A stretch of 64,000 nucleotides of DNA. Origin: Bradyrhizobium sp. AZCC 1610 (GTDB lineage: Bacteria > Pseudomonadota > Alphaproteobacteria > Rhizobiales > Xanthobacteraceae). Location: contig NZ_JAZHRR010000001.1 in assembly GCF_036924515.1 (NCBI RefSeq), forward strand, positions 6,543,001 through 6,607,000. The letters are read 5' to 3'. Positions 52,244-60,974 of this stretch are shown one piece after another (within the stretch, counting starts at the first letter, position 1; each line of letters starts with the position of its first letter). The translations under genes were made by a program, and so were the position numbers. The notes below the pieces were generated by a model. It was not told the origin of the DNA. It did no database searches and was given only the letters and a program-made list of their open reading frames with translations.

Positions 52244-54680
52244 GACAAACCTTCCTGCCTGACGAGACCGGGAATGAGATCGGCGGCCCAAGCCAGTCCA
52301 CGCGCGGCGAGCCATTCGGTCACAAAACCATCGCGGCCGTGTTCGGCGAGCACGTGCTCGATCATGGCCTGATCGGACTTTGATGAAGCCGCGGTGAAGG
52401 CGAGCGCGAATTCCTCAAGGCCCAGTTCGAACAGGCGATTGCCGCGCCGGGACTGGCAGTAGTAGTCGCGTTTGGGGGTAGCGCGCGCCAGGATCTCGAT
52501 CTGCCGATCGTTGAGACCGAAGCGCCGATAGATAGCCGTGATCTGTGGCTCGATCGCCCGCTCGTTCGGAAGGAACAGCCGCGTCGGGCAACTCTCGATG
52601 ATGGCAGGCGCAATCGCGGAGCCGTCGATATCCGAGAGCGACTGCGTGGCGAAGACGACGGAGGCATTCTTCTTGCGCAGCGTCTTCAGCCATTCGCGGA
52701 TCTGGCCGGCAAACCCTTCGTCATCGAGCGCGAGCCAACCTTCGTCGATAATGAGCAGCGTTGGCCTCCCATCGAGCTGCCCCTCAATCCGATGAAACAG
52801 ATAGGACAGGACCGCCGGTGCGGCGCCAGTGCCGATCAACCCCTCTGTTTCGAACACCTGGACCGAACTTGTTCCAAGCCGCTCGGTCTCGGCATCGAGC
52901 AAGCGCCCGAAGGGGCCACCGAGGCAGTAGGGTTGAAGGGCCCTTTTCAGGCCCTGGGACTGCAGCAGCACGGACAAACCGGTCAGCGTCCGTTCGCCAA
53001 TAGGTGCCGACGCCAACGAAGACAACGCCGACCAAAGATGCTCCTTGGCTTCAGGCGTCATGTCGATCTTTTCGCTGGCGAGAATGGCTACAATCCATTC
53101 CGCCGCCCAGCCGCGCTCGGCCGCATCGTCGATCCTGGCTAGCGGCTGCAGGGCGACCGCCTCAGACGCGTCATTGGACAGCGCACCGCCAAGATCGTGC
53201 CAATCGCCCTTCATGGCGAGCGCCGCGGCCCTGATCGACCCGCCGAAATCGAAGGCAAAGATCTGGGAGCTTGGATAGCGGCGGAACTGCAGCGCCATCA
53301 GCGCGAGCAATACGGATTTGCCTGCTCCTGTCGGACCGACCACCAGCGTATGTCCGACGTCCCCGACATGGAGGGAGAAGCGGAACGGCGTTGATCCTTC
53401 CGTCCGGGCGAAGAACAGCGGCGGCGCGCCGAGATGCGCGTCCCTGACCGGCCCCGCCCAAACCGCGGACAGTGGGATCATATGGGCGATGTTCAGGGTC
53501 GAAACCGGCGGCTGGCGGACGTTGGCATAGACGTGGCCGGGCAACGAGCCCAGCCAGGCATCGACGGCATTGATGGTCTCCACCATGCAAGTGAAGTCGC
53601 GTCCCTGAATGACTTTCTCGACCAGGCGCAACCGTTCGTCCGCGATGCGCGGATTCTCGTCCCAGACCGTGATCGTGGCGGTGACGAAGGCCTCTCCGAT
53701 CAGATCGGAGCCGAGTTCCTGTAACGCTGCATCGGCGTCGATGGCCTTGTTGGCTGCGTCAGTGTCGATCAGCGACGAAGCCTCGTTGGTCATTACCTCC
53801 TTCAGGATTGCGGCGACGGATTTCCGCTTGGCGAACCAGTGCCGCCTGATCCTGGTCAGGAGCTTCGTCGCGTCTCCCTTATCGAGCATGATCGCCCGGT
53901 CGACCAACGATAGGGGAAGGCAAACCGATTGAGATCGTCCAGGATCCCCGGCGTGGTTGCCGTCGGGAACCCAACAACCGTGAGCACCCGCAGGTGTTGG
54001 CCGCCCAGCATCGGCTCGAGCCCACCCGTCAGGGGCTCGTCCGCCAACAGGGCATCGAGATACATGGGAATCTCGGGAACGCGGACGCGATGTATCTTGG
54101 TCGACACGCAAGCATGCAGGTACGTCAGGGTCTCGCCGTCATCGAGCCATCGGCACTCCGGCATAAACCCTTCGACCAGTTGCAGCACGCGGTCGGTCCG
54201 GTCGACAAAGCCGCGCAACGCTTCGTGAGCGCCGGCAGCTTCCCCGCGCTCCCTTCCCTCATAGAGGAGACGCTCGGCGCGCGCCGCATCCTCGGCCGGC
54301 GGCAGATACAGGAAGGTGAGGAAATAGGCTGACTCGTAGTGAGCTCCCTCTTCCTCGAATTGGGCCCGGCGCTCGGCATCGACCAGGGCCGATGCCACGT
54401 CCGGACAACTGCTCGGTGGATAGGCGTTCGATGAATACCTCTGCGCTTCAACAAACACCGCCCAGCCGGATCCGAGGCGCCTCAAGGCGTTATTGAGGCG
54501 CCCGACAACCGCAACAAGTTCTGCTGGAACAGAGGAATCAAGATCGGGCCCGCGAAAGCGCGCGGACCTCTGAAACGATCCGTCCTTGTTGAGGACGATG
54601 CCTTTATCGACCAGTGCGGCCCATGGCAGGAAATCCGCGAGATGTGTAGTGGAGCGGCGGTATTCGGCAAGGTTCATCAT
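52240..54680 (-). pseudogene. trbE: Conjugal transfer ATPase TrbE (VirB4-like), frameshifted
   Basis: The N-terminal third reads MNLAEYRRSTTHLADFLPWA through LDDLNRFAFPYRWST. Then, at about 53894-53898, the frame moves by one base to RAIMLDKGDATKLLTRIRRH and continues to the end. Restoring one C in the GACCGGGC run rejoins the protein at exactly the expected point. The second part carries Walker A (VVGPTGAGKSVLL) and Walker B (TLLIIDEGWLALDD). The total would be about 815 residues, the normal length. TrbE energises the secretion system, so a real lesion would abolish transfer; a base-call error is equally possible. Confidence 0.92.
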
Positions 54681-54687
54681 TGGTTGC

Positions 54688-54951
54688 TCACACATTCAGA
54701 TGGGTTGGGATGCGCAGATGGCGTCTTGCAGTCTCGACAAAGAGCGGATCGCGCTTCGCGGCCCAGACGGCAGCGGCATGACCAATTGCCCAGATCAGGA
54801 GGCCCGCGATCCACAGCCGCAGGCCGAGGCCGAGCGCAGCGGCAACGGTGCCGTTGACGATGGCGATCGCACGCGGCGCGCCGCCGAGCAGGATCGGTTC
54901 GGTCAGCGCGCGGTGCACCGGAATTGCAAAACCTTCAACCGGCCCGTCCAT
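54688..54951 (-). CDS. trbD: Conjugal transfer protein TrbD (VirB3-like)
   Basis: An 87-residue protein with two membrane helices (residues about 33-65) and the family motifs GFAIPVHRALTEPILLGGAP at the start and KRDPLFVETARRHLR at the end. It works with TrbE at the inner membrane, and the gene overlaps the longest possible start of trbE by 8 bp. Confidence 0.93.
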   Translation of the reverse strand: MDGPVEGFAIPVHRALTEPILLGGAPRAIAIVNGTVAAALGLGLRLWIAGLLIWAIGHAAAVWAAKRDPLFVETARRHLRIPTHLNV

Positions 54952-55274
54952 CAGATCAGCACTCCGCCGCCGAATGAGAAAAATGCCAGGAAGAAGCTCG
55001 AGGCTGCGAACGCGATCGACAGACCGAAAACGATCTGGATCAGGCGCCGAAAACCGCCCGAAGTGTCGCCGAAGGCGAGCGTAAGGCCCGTGACGATGAT
55101 GATGATCACGGCCAGAATCTTGGCGACGGGCCCCTCGACCGACTGCAGGATCTGGTTAAGCGGCTGCTCCCACGGCATGTTGGAGCCAGCGGCCTCTGCA
55201 GTGGGCGAGATCGCCACGGAGCTGAGAGCTACCGCAACAGCTATCATCCCGCTTCTCAATGTGACGCCGTTCAT
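54951..55274 (-). CDS. trbC: Conjugal transfer pilin TrbC (VirB2-like)
   Basis: A 107-residue prepilin: a signal peptide (residues 1-28), a loop MPWEQPLNQILQSVEGPVAK, then two long hydrophobic helices (AKILAVIIIIVTGLTLAFGD and LIQIVFGLSIAFAASSFFLA). In RP4, TrbC is cut and cyclised by the TraF peptidase; a TraF homologue is at 63223-63735. The gene overlaps trbB by 4 bp. Confidence 0.92.
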   Translation of the reverse strand: MNGVTLRSGMIAVAVALSSVAISPTAEAAGSNMPWEQPLNQILQSVEGPVAKILAVIIIIVTGLTLAFGDTSGGFRRLIQIVFGLSIAFAASSFFLAFFSFGGGVLI

Positions 55275-56251
55275 GATGGGTCTCCTGCGTGTGAAATGAG
55301 GTAGTCGCCCTCGGTCGTCAGGCCATCGACACGCGCGAGTTCTGTCAGCCGACGGTCTGCGCCGCGGCCGGAGAGAACCGTAATCACGTCGATGGTCTCC
55401 GCGATCAGCGCGCGCGGCACGGTGACGACGGCTTCCTGGATGAGCTGCTCAAGCCGGCGCAGCGCGCCAAGCGCCGTGCCGGCGTGAATGGTGCCGACGC
55501 CACCGGGATGGCCGGTGCCCCAGGCCTTGAGAAGGTCGAGCGCCTCGGCCCCTCGCACCTCACCGATCGGGATTCGGTCGGGGCGTAGCCGGAGCGAGGA
55601 GCGCACGAGGTCGGACAGCGAGGCGACACCATCCTTGGTGCGCAGCGCCACGAGGTTAGCCGACTTGCATTGGAGTTCGCGCGTATCCTCGATCAGCACG
55701 ACACGATCTGCAGTTTTTGCAATCTCGGCCAGCAGCGCATTAGTCAGCGTGGTCTTGCCGGTCGAAGTACCGCCGGCCACGAGGATGTTTTGACGGTCCC
55801 GGACAGCGTTCCGCAGCCCTTCAGCCTGAGCGACTGTCAGGATGCCGGCGGCGACATAGTCGTCGAGCGTGAAGACGGCCACCGCCGGCTTGCGAATGGC
55901 AAAGGCTGGAGCGGTCACCACGGGCGGCAGCAACCCCTCAAAACGCTCTCCCGTCTCGGGCAACTCGGCCGAGACGCGGGGACTTTCCGGATGAACCTCA
56001 GCGCCGACGTGATGGGCAACGAGCCGCACGATGCGCTCGCCGTCGGCTGCGGCGAGACGCTCGCCGGTATCTGTCATGCCCCCCGACAACCGATCGACCC
56101 AGAGCCGGCCATCGGGATTGAGCATGACCTCGACGATCCCAGCGTCTTCGAGCCAGGCCGCTATCGCCGGTCCGAGCGCCGTGCGCAACATGCGTGCACC
56201 ACGCGAGACCGCCTCGGACTGAAAGGAATGAACTGCCACGCTTGCCCCCAA
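55271..56251 (-). CDS. trbB: Conjugal transfer ATPase TrbB (VirB11-like)
   Basis: A 326-residue hexameric secretion ATPase: an N-terminal domain with [16 protein letters not shown], Walker [18 protein letters not shown], the Asp box [20 protein letters not shown], and Walker B/His box [20 protein letters not shown] with [13 protein letters not shown]. All motifs are intact. It drives assembly of the type IV secretion system. Upstream are the RHH regulator and traG on the same strand. Confidence 0.95.
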   Translation of the reverse strand: MGASVAVHSFQSEAVSRGARMLRTALGPAIAAWLEDAGIVEVMLNPDGRLWVDRLSGGMTDTGERLAAADGERIVRLVAHHVGAEVHPESPRVSAELPETGERFEGLLPPVVTAPAFAIRKPAVAVFTLDDYVAAGILTVAQAEGLRNAVRDRQNILVAGGTSTGKTTLTNALLAEIAKTADRVVLIEDTRELQCKSANLVALRTKDGVASLSDLVRSSLRLRPDRIPIGEVRGAEALDLLKAWGTGHPGGVGTIHAGTALGALRRLEQLIQEAVVTVPRALIAETIDVITVLSGRGADRRLTELARVDGLTTEGDYLISHAGDPS

Positions 56252-56368
56252 GGTCGCCGAGATATGAGCTCGGCGGTGGGGATCAGTAGAAAAGGCAGGT
56301 TACGCGCTCGTGCAACAAGCTGAAATCAGGCGGCGTATCGTGGCGTAGCAAAAGAAAAGATGGCGGGA

Positions 56369-56803
56369 TCACTTACGAGGAACGGTTGGCGGCGTTTGCG
56401 TCGGATCGATGTCGAGCGAGATCTCCTGGGCCAGGGTCTGGCCCCTGGCCAGCCGACGCCCAAGGGCTTCGACAAACCCCTCGTACCGTTCCCGGCCCTT
56501 GGCCTGCGCAGCGGGGTGCGCGGTATCAGGCAGCGGCGGCGTTGCCGTCAGCCAGAACCGCACGAACAAGGCGAGCGCTTCGTTTGAAATGGTGATGTGA
56601 CGCTCCAGCCGCTCGACGTGCCGGGTCAGCCGGTCAAGGCGACGGCCGAGCGCCGCTTCCATCCGCTCCGAATTATCCGGCGACAGGAATGAGGCCAGCG
56701 CAGTTTCGACGATGAGCGCCTGCGGCACCCGCTTGCGGCTGGCATGATCGGCGAGCTTGCCCGCAAGGTCCGGAGGCAGGCGAAACGTATGTTTAGTCCG
56801 CAT
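56369..56803 (-). CDS. Ribbon-helix-helix (CopG-like) regulator between traG and trbB
   Basis: A 144-residue protein: an N-terminal beta strand and two helices (TKHTFRLPPDLAGKLADHAS, PQALIVETALASFL) of the RHH fold, then a helical region with ERMEAALGRRLDRLTRHVER and a C-terminal ERYEGFVEALGRRLARGQTL. It resembles the other RHH protein at 60181-60759, and both are probably involved in control or relaxosome function. It is 9 bp after the traG stop. Confidence 0.88.
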   Translation of the reverse strand: MRTKHTFRLPPDLAGKLADHASRKRVPQALIVETALASFLSPDNSERMEAALGRRLDRLTRHVERLERHITISNEALALFVRFWLTATPPLPDTAHPAAQAKGRERYEGFVEALGRRLARGQTLAQEISLDIDPTQTPPTVPRK

Positions 56804-56812
56804 TATCTCACC

Positions 56813-58822
56813 CTAGAGGTCGAGGCCATCGTCTGGATCCATCGCGGCCTGGCGTGCGAGGCTGGAGACGTTCATGCGCAGCACACGCGCTCGTATGGCG
56901 TCACCGTCGCCCACATCTTCCGTGAAGTCGAACTCCGGTGGAGGCTTTAAGGCCGCTGGCGCGATATTTTCATGCTCGGGAAGCTCCGGCTCGCGGCGAA
57001 TGCCGGAATTTACGGTAGATTGCCGAGCACCCGACAAGCTTACCGGCTCGGCAACATTTGAATTCGGCGGAGCTGGCAGTTGGCTCCAATCGTCTATCAC
57101 TGCCCTACCGTCGCGATCGAGGGAGCTTGAGTTTGGCGGTGGTAGCACGCGCTCGGTCAAACGTGGATCCTCAAAATACCTCGCCTTCTTGGCGCGGATC
57201 GGTGGCACGCCGGAAACCAGCACCAGCTCATCCTCGGGCAGAAGCTGCATCACCTCGCCGGGCGTTAGCAATGGCCGCGCGGTCTCCTGTCGCGAAACCA
57301 TGAGATGGCCGAGCCACGGGCTAAGCCTGTGACCGGCATAGTTCTTCATCGCCCTTAATTCCGTGGCAGTCCCAAGCGCATCCGAAACCCGCCTGGCCGT
57401 ACGCTCGTCATTGGTCGCAAAGGAAACGCGCACATGACAATTATCGAGGATCGCGTTATTCGGCCCGTATGCTCTTTCGATCTGATTGAGCGACTGCGCA
57501 ATAAGGAAACTCTTGAGCCCATAGCCCGCCATGAAGGCGAGCGCCGACTCAAAGAAATCAAGCCTTCCCAGCGCCGGAAACTCGTCGAGCATGAGCAGCA
57601 ATCGATGCCGGCGGCCCTTGGCCTGGAGTTCCTCGGTGAGACGGCGACCGATCTGGTTGAGTATCAACCGCACCAGCGGCTTGGTGCGGCTGATGTCGGA
57701 TGGAGGTACAACGAGATAGAGCGTCGTCGGCCGATCGTCTTCAACGAGATCGCGGATGCACCAATCACAGCGGCGCGTCACCTCGGCAACAACAGGGTCG
57801 CGGTAGAGGCCGAGGAAAGACATCGCGGTCGAAAGCACGCCGGACCGTTCGTTCTCGCTCTTGTTCAGTAGCTCTCTCGCTGCGGATGCGATCACCGGAT
57901 GCGCACCGGCTTTGCCAAGGTGTGGCGTAGTCATCATTGCGCGAAGCGTGGTCTCGATCGGCCGTTTCGGATCGGACAGGAAACTCGCAACACCGGCGAG
58001 CGTCTTGTCCTGCTCCGCATAGAGGACGTGAAGGATGGCTCCGACCAGTAGCGCATGGCTGGTCTTCTCCCAGTGGTTGCGCCGTTCCAGCGACCCTTCA
58101 GGATCGACCAACACGTCGGCCACATTTTGCACGTCACGAACTTCCCGCTCCCCTCGCCTCACTTCCAAGAGAGGGTTGTAGGCTGCACTCCTTGAGTTGG
58201 TTGGATCAAACAACAGCACCCGACCGTGTTGGGCCCGAAAGCTGGACGTCAGGGTCCAGTTTTCACCCTTGATGTCATGAACGATGCAGCTTCCCGGCCA
58301 AGTCAGGAGCGTGGGGACAACAAGGCCGACACCCTTGCCGGATCTGGTGGGGGCAAAGCAAAGGACATGCTCAGGTCCATCGTGCCGCAGATAAAGTCGC
58401 TCGAACCGCCCGAGGATCACGCCATCTGCCCCGGCAAGGCCGGCACTTCGAATCTCAAGCTGGCTGGCCCAACGTGCAGAACCATATGTGGCCGCCGTCT
58501 CCGCCTCCCGAGCCCGCCACACCGACATCGCGAAAGCGACTATAATCGAGATGATCCCGCCGGACGCAGCGACGCATGCCCCTTCAACGAACACTTCAGG
58601 TGCGTAGGCATCGTAGGCATACCACCACCAGAAGAAGGCCGGAGGCAGATAGATGGGAACGCCCGGTGCGAGCTCAAACCAGGGGTGTCCGAGTTGCAGC
58701 TGATAGCCGAGACGCCACGCCGTCCATTGCGTCGCGGCCCACATTGTGATGAGCACGACGGTCAAGACGCAGGCGATCTGGCCCCAAAGTATTCTGGTTG
58801 CGGACATGGCATCGAATATCAA
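56813..58822 (-). CDS. traG: Conjugal coupling protein TraG (VirD4-like)
   Basis: A 669-residue coupling ATPase: two or three N-terminal membrane helices (to about residue 105), Walker A FAPTRSGKGVGLVVP, Walker B LLLMLDEFPALGRLDF, and the conserved YGLKSFLIAQSLNQIERAYG. It brings the relaxase-DNA complex to the secretion channel. The first start (TTG at 58822) has GGAG six bases before; ATG at 58807 is an alternative. The 5' 149 bp overlap, out of frame, the run-on end of an MFS transporter gene on the same strand. Confidence 0.94.
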   Translation of the reverse strand: MIFDAMSATRILWGQIACVLTVVLITMWAATQWTAWRLGYQLQLGHPWFELAPGVPIYLPPAFFWWWYAYDAYAPEVFVEGACVAASGGIISIIVAFAMSVWRAREAETAATYGSARWASQLEIRSAGLAGADGVILGRFERLYLRHDGPEHVLCFAPTRSGKGVGLVVPTLLTWPGSCIVHDIKGENWTLTSSFRAQHGRVLLFDPTNSRSAAYNPLLEVRRGEREVRDVQNVADVLVDPEGSLERRNHWEKTSHALLVGAILHVLYAEQDKTLAGVASFLSDPKRPIETTLRAMMTTPHLGKAGAHPVIASAARELLNKSENERSGVLSTAMSFLGLYRDPVVAEVTRRCDWCIRDLVEDDRPTTLYLVVPPSDISRTKPLVRLILNQIGRRLTEELQAKGRRHRLLLMLDEFPALGRLDFFESALAFMAGYGLKSFLIAQSLNQIERAYGPNNAILDNCHVRVSFATNDERTARRVSDALGTATELRAMKNYAGHRLSPWLGHLMVSRQETARPLLTPGEVMQLLPEDELVLVSGVPPIRAKKARYFEDPRLTERVLPPPNSSSLDRDGRAVIDDWSQLPAPPNSNVAEPVSLSGARQSTVNSGIRREPELPEHENIAPAALKPPPEFDFTEDVGDGDAIRARVLRMNVSSLARQAAMDPDDGLDL

Positions 58823-60065
58823 GTGACTCCGTAATCCGCGGACAAGCCATCTTGCAAGCTGCTAGTATTTTCGGATACCCCGGCGAACAGATTGGTGCGG
58901 CAAACCAGAGGCCAGCCACGATCTGGAGCCCTACATTGAAAGCAAATGCTGCTTGGTAAGCGACTTCAGGGTAGTGCCCATCTATGGGCGCCCAGAGCTG
59001 AACTACTAGCCCCGTCATATATTGCACGACAAACGCGCTACCGATGTGGAAGACGTTCAGCGCTGCATTGGCCCTACCCGCCAGCTCCTTAGGGAAATAC
59101 TCGGCCAGGATAGCGTAACTGAGAACAGTTCCTGCGCCGACGGCCGCCACGACGATCCACGGGACATATGACGGGAGCGGCCATCGCAGGATCAATGCCA
59201 ACTGAGCCGCGATAAACATCGTGGCGACAAGGCCCAACAGTGTCCGCGGTCCGGTCCCACGTCGGCGCGCCCGATCGACCGCAATGCCCCACAGAAGCCC
59301 GCCCAAACTCAATGCGATTGCCATAATGAGCAAATGCCAGAGTAGTCCCGAGCGGTCGAGACGCTCGACATCGCTGAGCCATGGCGCCGCCCACAGTCCC
59401 TGCAACGCCCATGCCGTCCCGATACAGGCGGCTGAAAGCGGAGCCAGGCGCCAGAAGCGTGGGTCGGCATAAACCATCCTTAGACTATTTGGTCCGCATA
59501 ACACCGATATACGTGCTGGCACCTCTGGGACAGCAAGATAGATGACAAGAGCGCATCCGGCCGAGACAATCGCGAGCAGCGCAAACAATGCTCGCCAACC
59601 CACCGAAACCAGCAGGAACTCCGCAGGCAAAGTTGCCGTCAGTGCGCCCAGGGCCCCCAACATGATCATCAGGCCGTTGAGCAACGGGATACGTTCGCTG
59701 GGAAACCAGAGCACGAGGGCTTTCAAGCCGGCCGTCAATGACGCGGCGACACCAAGACCGATCAGCGCCCGGCCGCCGAGGAGCAGCCAAAAATTGTCCG
59801 AGACGGCAAATAGCGCCGCGCCTAGAGCTGCGGCAATCATCACGGCACTTTGGATCCGCCCCGGACCATATCGGTCCAACAAGATGCCGATCGGAATCTG
59901 GGCAGCAGCAAAAGTCAGGTAGTAAACAGACGTCAGTAGACCAAGATCGCCAGCGCTGAGGCCAAATTCCGACGTCAAGGAACCGGCGACCGTTGCATTG
60001 ATGGTCCGAAACAGAAATGAGAGGTAGTAAGCGGCAACGAACGGCAGGAAGACGCGCAGAATCAA
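58674..60065 (-). CDS. MFS transporter, inserted between traG and an RHH gene
   Basis: The hydrophobic part (residues 1-400) has twelve helices and MFS features (RTINATVAGSLTSEFGLSAG, IPIGILLDRYGPGRIQSA, GRALIGLGVAASLTAG). From about residue 400 it reads CSPGYPKILAACKMACPRIT and then out-of-frame traG sequence, so its own C-terminus and stop are missing. Upstream no ATG exists: the frame is open through the gap into the RHH gene, and a TTG at 60065 is the best start. It is therefore a cargo gene with both ends blurred. Substrate unknown. Confidence 0.8.
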   Translation of the reverse strand: MILRVFLPFVAAYYLSFLFRTINATVAGSLTSEFGLSAGDLGLLTSVYYLTFAAAQIPIGILLDRYGPGRIQSAVMIAAALGAALFAVSDNFWLLLGGRALIGLGVAASLTAGLKALVLWFPSERIPLLNGLMIMLGALGALTATLPAEFLLVSVGWRALFALLAIVSAGCALVIYLAVPEVPARISVLCGPNSLRMVYADPRFWRLAPLSAACIGTAWALQGLWAAPWLSDVERLDRSGLLWHLLIMAIALSLGGLLWGIAVDRARRRGTGPRTLLGLVATMFIAAQLALILRWPLPSYVPWIVVAAVGAGTVLSYAILAEYFPKELAGRANAALNVFHIGSAFVVQYMTGLVVQLWAPIDGHYPEVAYQAAFAFNVGLQIVAGLWFAAPICSPGYPKILAACKMACPRITESLDIRCHVRNQNTLGPDRLRLDRRAHHNVGRDAMDGVASRLSAATRTPLV

Positions 60066-60180
60066 GTGCCAGTCTGTCGAGCCGCCGACACGTCGGCGTC
60101 GAGTCGCATGGCTGGACAGTCGGGACCGTAGTGGCTGTTCGACCGATTCTTCGTGAGCAATTGTCTGCTTCGCAACAGGT

Positions 60181-60759
60181 CTAGTGCAGAGGCAGTCCCG
60201 CCTTCCCTGGAAAGTTGAACAGGCTGCCGCCCTCCCGGACGGCAGTGGAGTGCTCTACTTCGATGCCAACCGGGTTTGACGTGCGGAGATCTGGCTCGTG
60301 AACTGGCGAAGAGGTCTTTGCCATTCCCTTCCCAAAACCGTCAGCGTGAGTACGTCTCTTGTGGCCGAGCCGATCCACCGTCTCATGCACGAGCGAGGTC
60401 CCCGACTGAACGCGCCGCCAAACCTGTGTGGCAAATTCATCGAACCGCTCCGCCCCGAGCGCACACGCGGCCCGCAGAGCGGCGGCCGGCAGCGGCGGCG
60501 TCACCGCAAGCTGGTATCGAGCCTGCAGCGCGACACTCTCGTTGACGATTCGAAGATCGCGATCGAGTTGTTCGAGCTGGCGGCTCATCAAGGAAAGGCG
60601 GCGGTCTACCGGGAGATTATCATTATCGTCGTCCGAACCGAAGAACTGAGCAAGGGCGGCCTCAACGAGCGCCGACTTGCTGGCGCCAGGACGCTTGGCG
60701 GCTGCCGCTAGCCGCGCGGCCATCTGCTCCGAGAGGTAGACGCCAATTCTGGGCTTCAT
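60181..60759 (-). CDS. Ribbon-helix-helix (CopG-like) protein, second copy in the transfer region
   Basis: About 192 residues from the ATG at 60759: KPRIGVYLSEQMAARLAAAA and SKSALVEAALAQFFGSDDDN form the RHH domain, then RRLSLMSRQLEQLDRDLRIV and ERFDEFATQVWRRV, matching the layout of the protein at 56369-56803. The C-terminal 50 residues (KTSSPVHEPDLRTSNPVGIE and on) are not conserved and may have been altered when the MFS gene was inserted just after it. It is expected directly upstream of traG in related elements. Confidence 0.83.
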   Translation of the reverse strand: MKPRIGVYLSEQMAARLAAAAKRPGASKSALVEAALAQFFGSDDDNDNLPVDRRLSLMSRQLEQLDRDLRIVNESVALQARYQLAVTPPLPAAALRAACALGAERFDEFATQVWRRVQSGTSLVHETVDRLGHKRRTHADGFGKGMAKTSSPVHEPDLRTSNPVGIEVEHSTAVREGGSLFNFPGKAGLPLH

Positions 60760-60829
60760 CGTTGGACCTTTTGAAAGCCTGATTTCCTGCAGTGCGCGTC
60801 TAAAGCAGCGGCGCGCTGAACAAAAGGGG

Positions 60830-60946
60830 CTACTCACGGTCCCCGAGCAACCGCTCAATCGCAACCGCCGTGCGTTCGGATAGATCGGCGTAGAAGAAGG
60901 CCGATCGAGATTGCATGGCACCGGCGGGCGGCGCGAGGTGCGACAT
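60830..60946 (-). CDS. Possible 38-residue peptide between relaxase and RHH genes
   Basis: ATG at 60946 to TAG at 60830 gives a 38-residue peptide (MSHLAPPAGAMQSRSAFFYA, then DLSERTAVAIERLLGDRE). It has coding-like composition and fills the space between relaxase and RHH genes on the same strand. No ribosome binding site is clear and no homologue comes to mind. Confidence 0.3.
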   Translation of the reverse strand: MSHLAPPAGAMQSRSAFFYADLSERTAVAIERLLGDRE

Positions 60947-60974
60947 GGCGCGGAAGTGCCGGGCAGTCCGCCAA

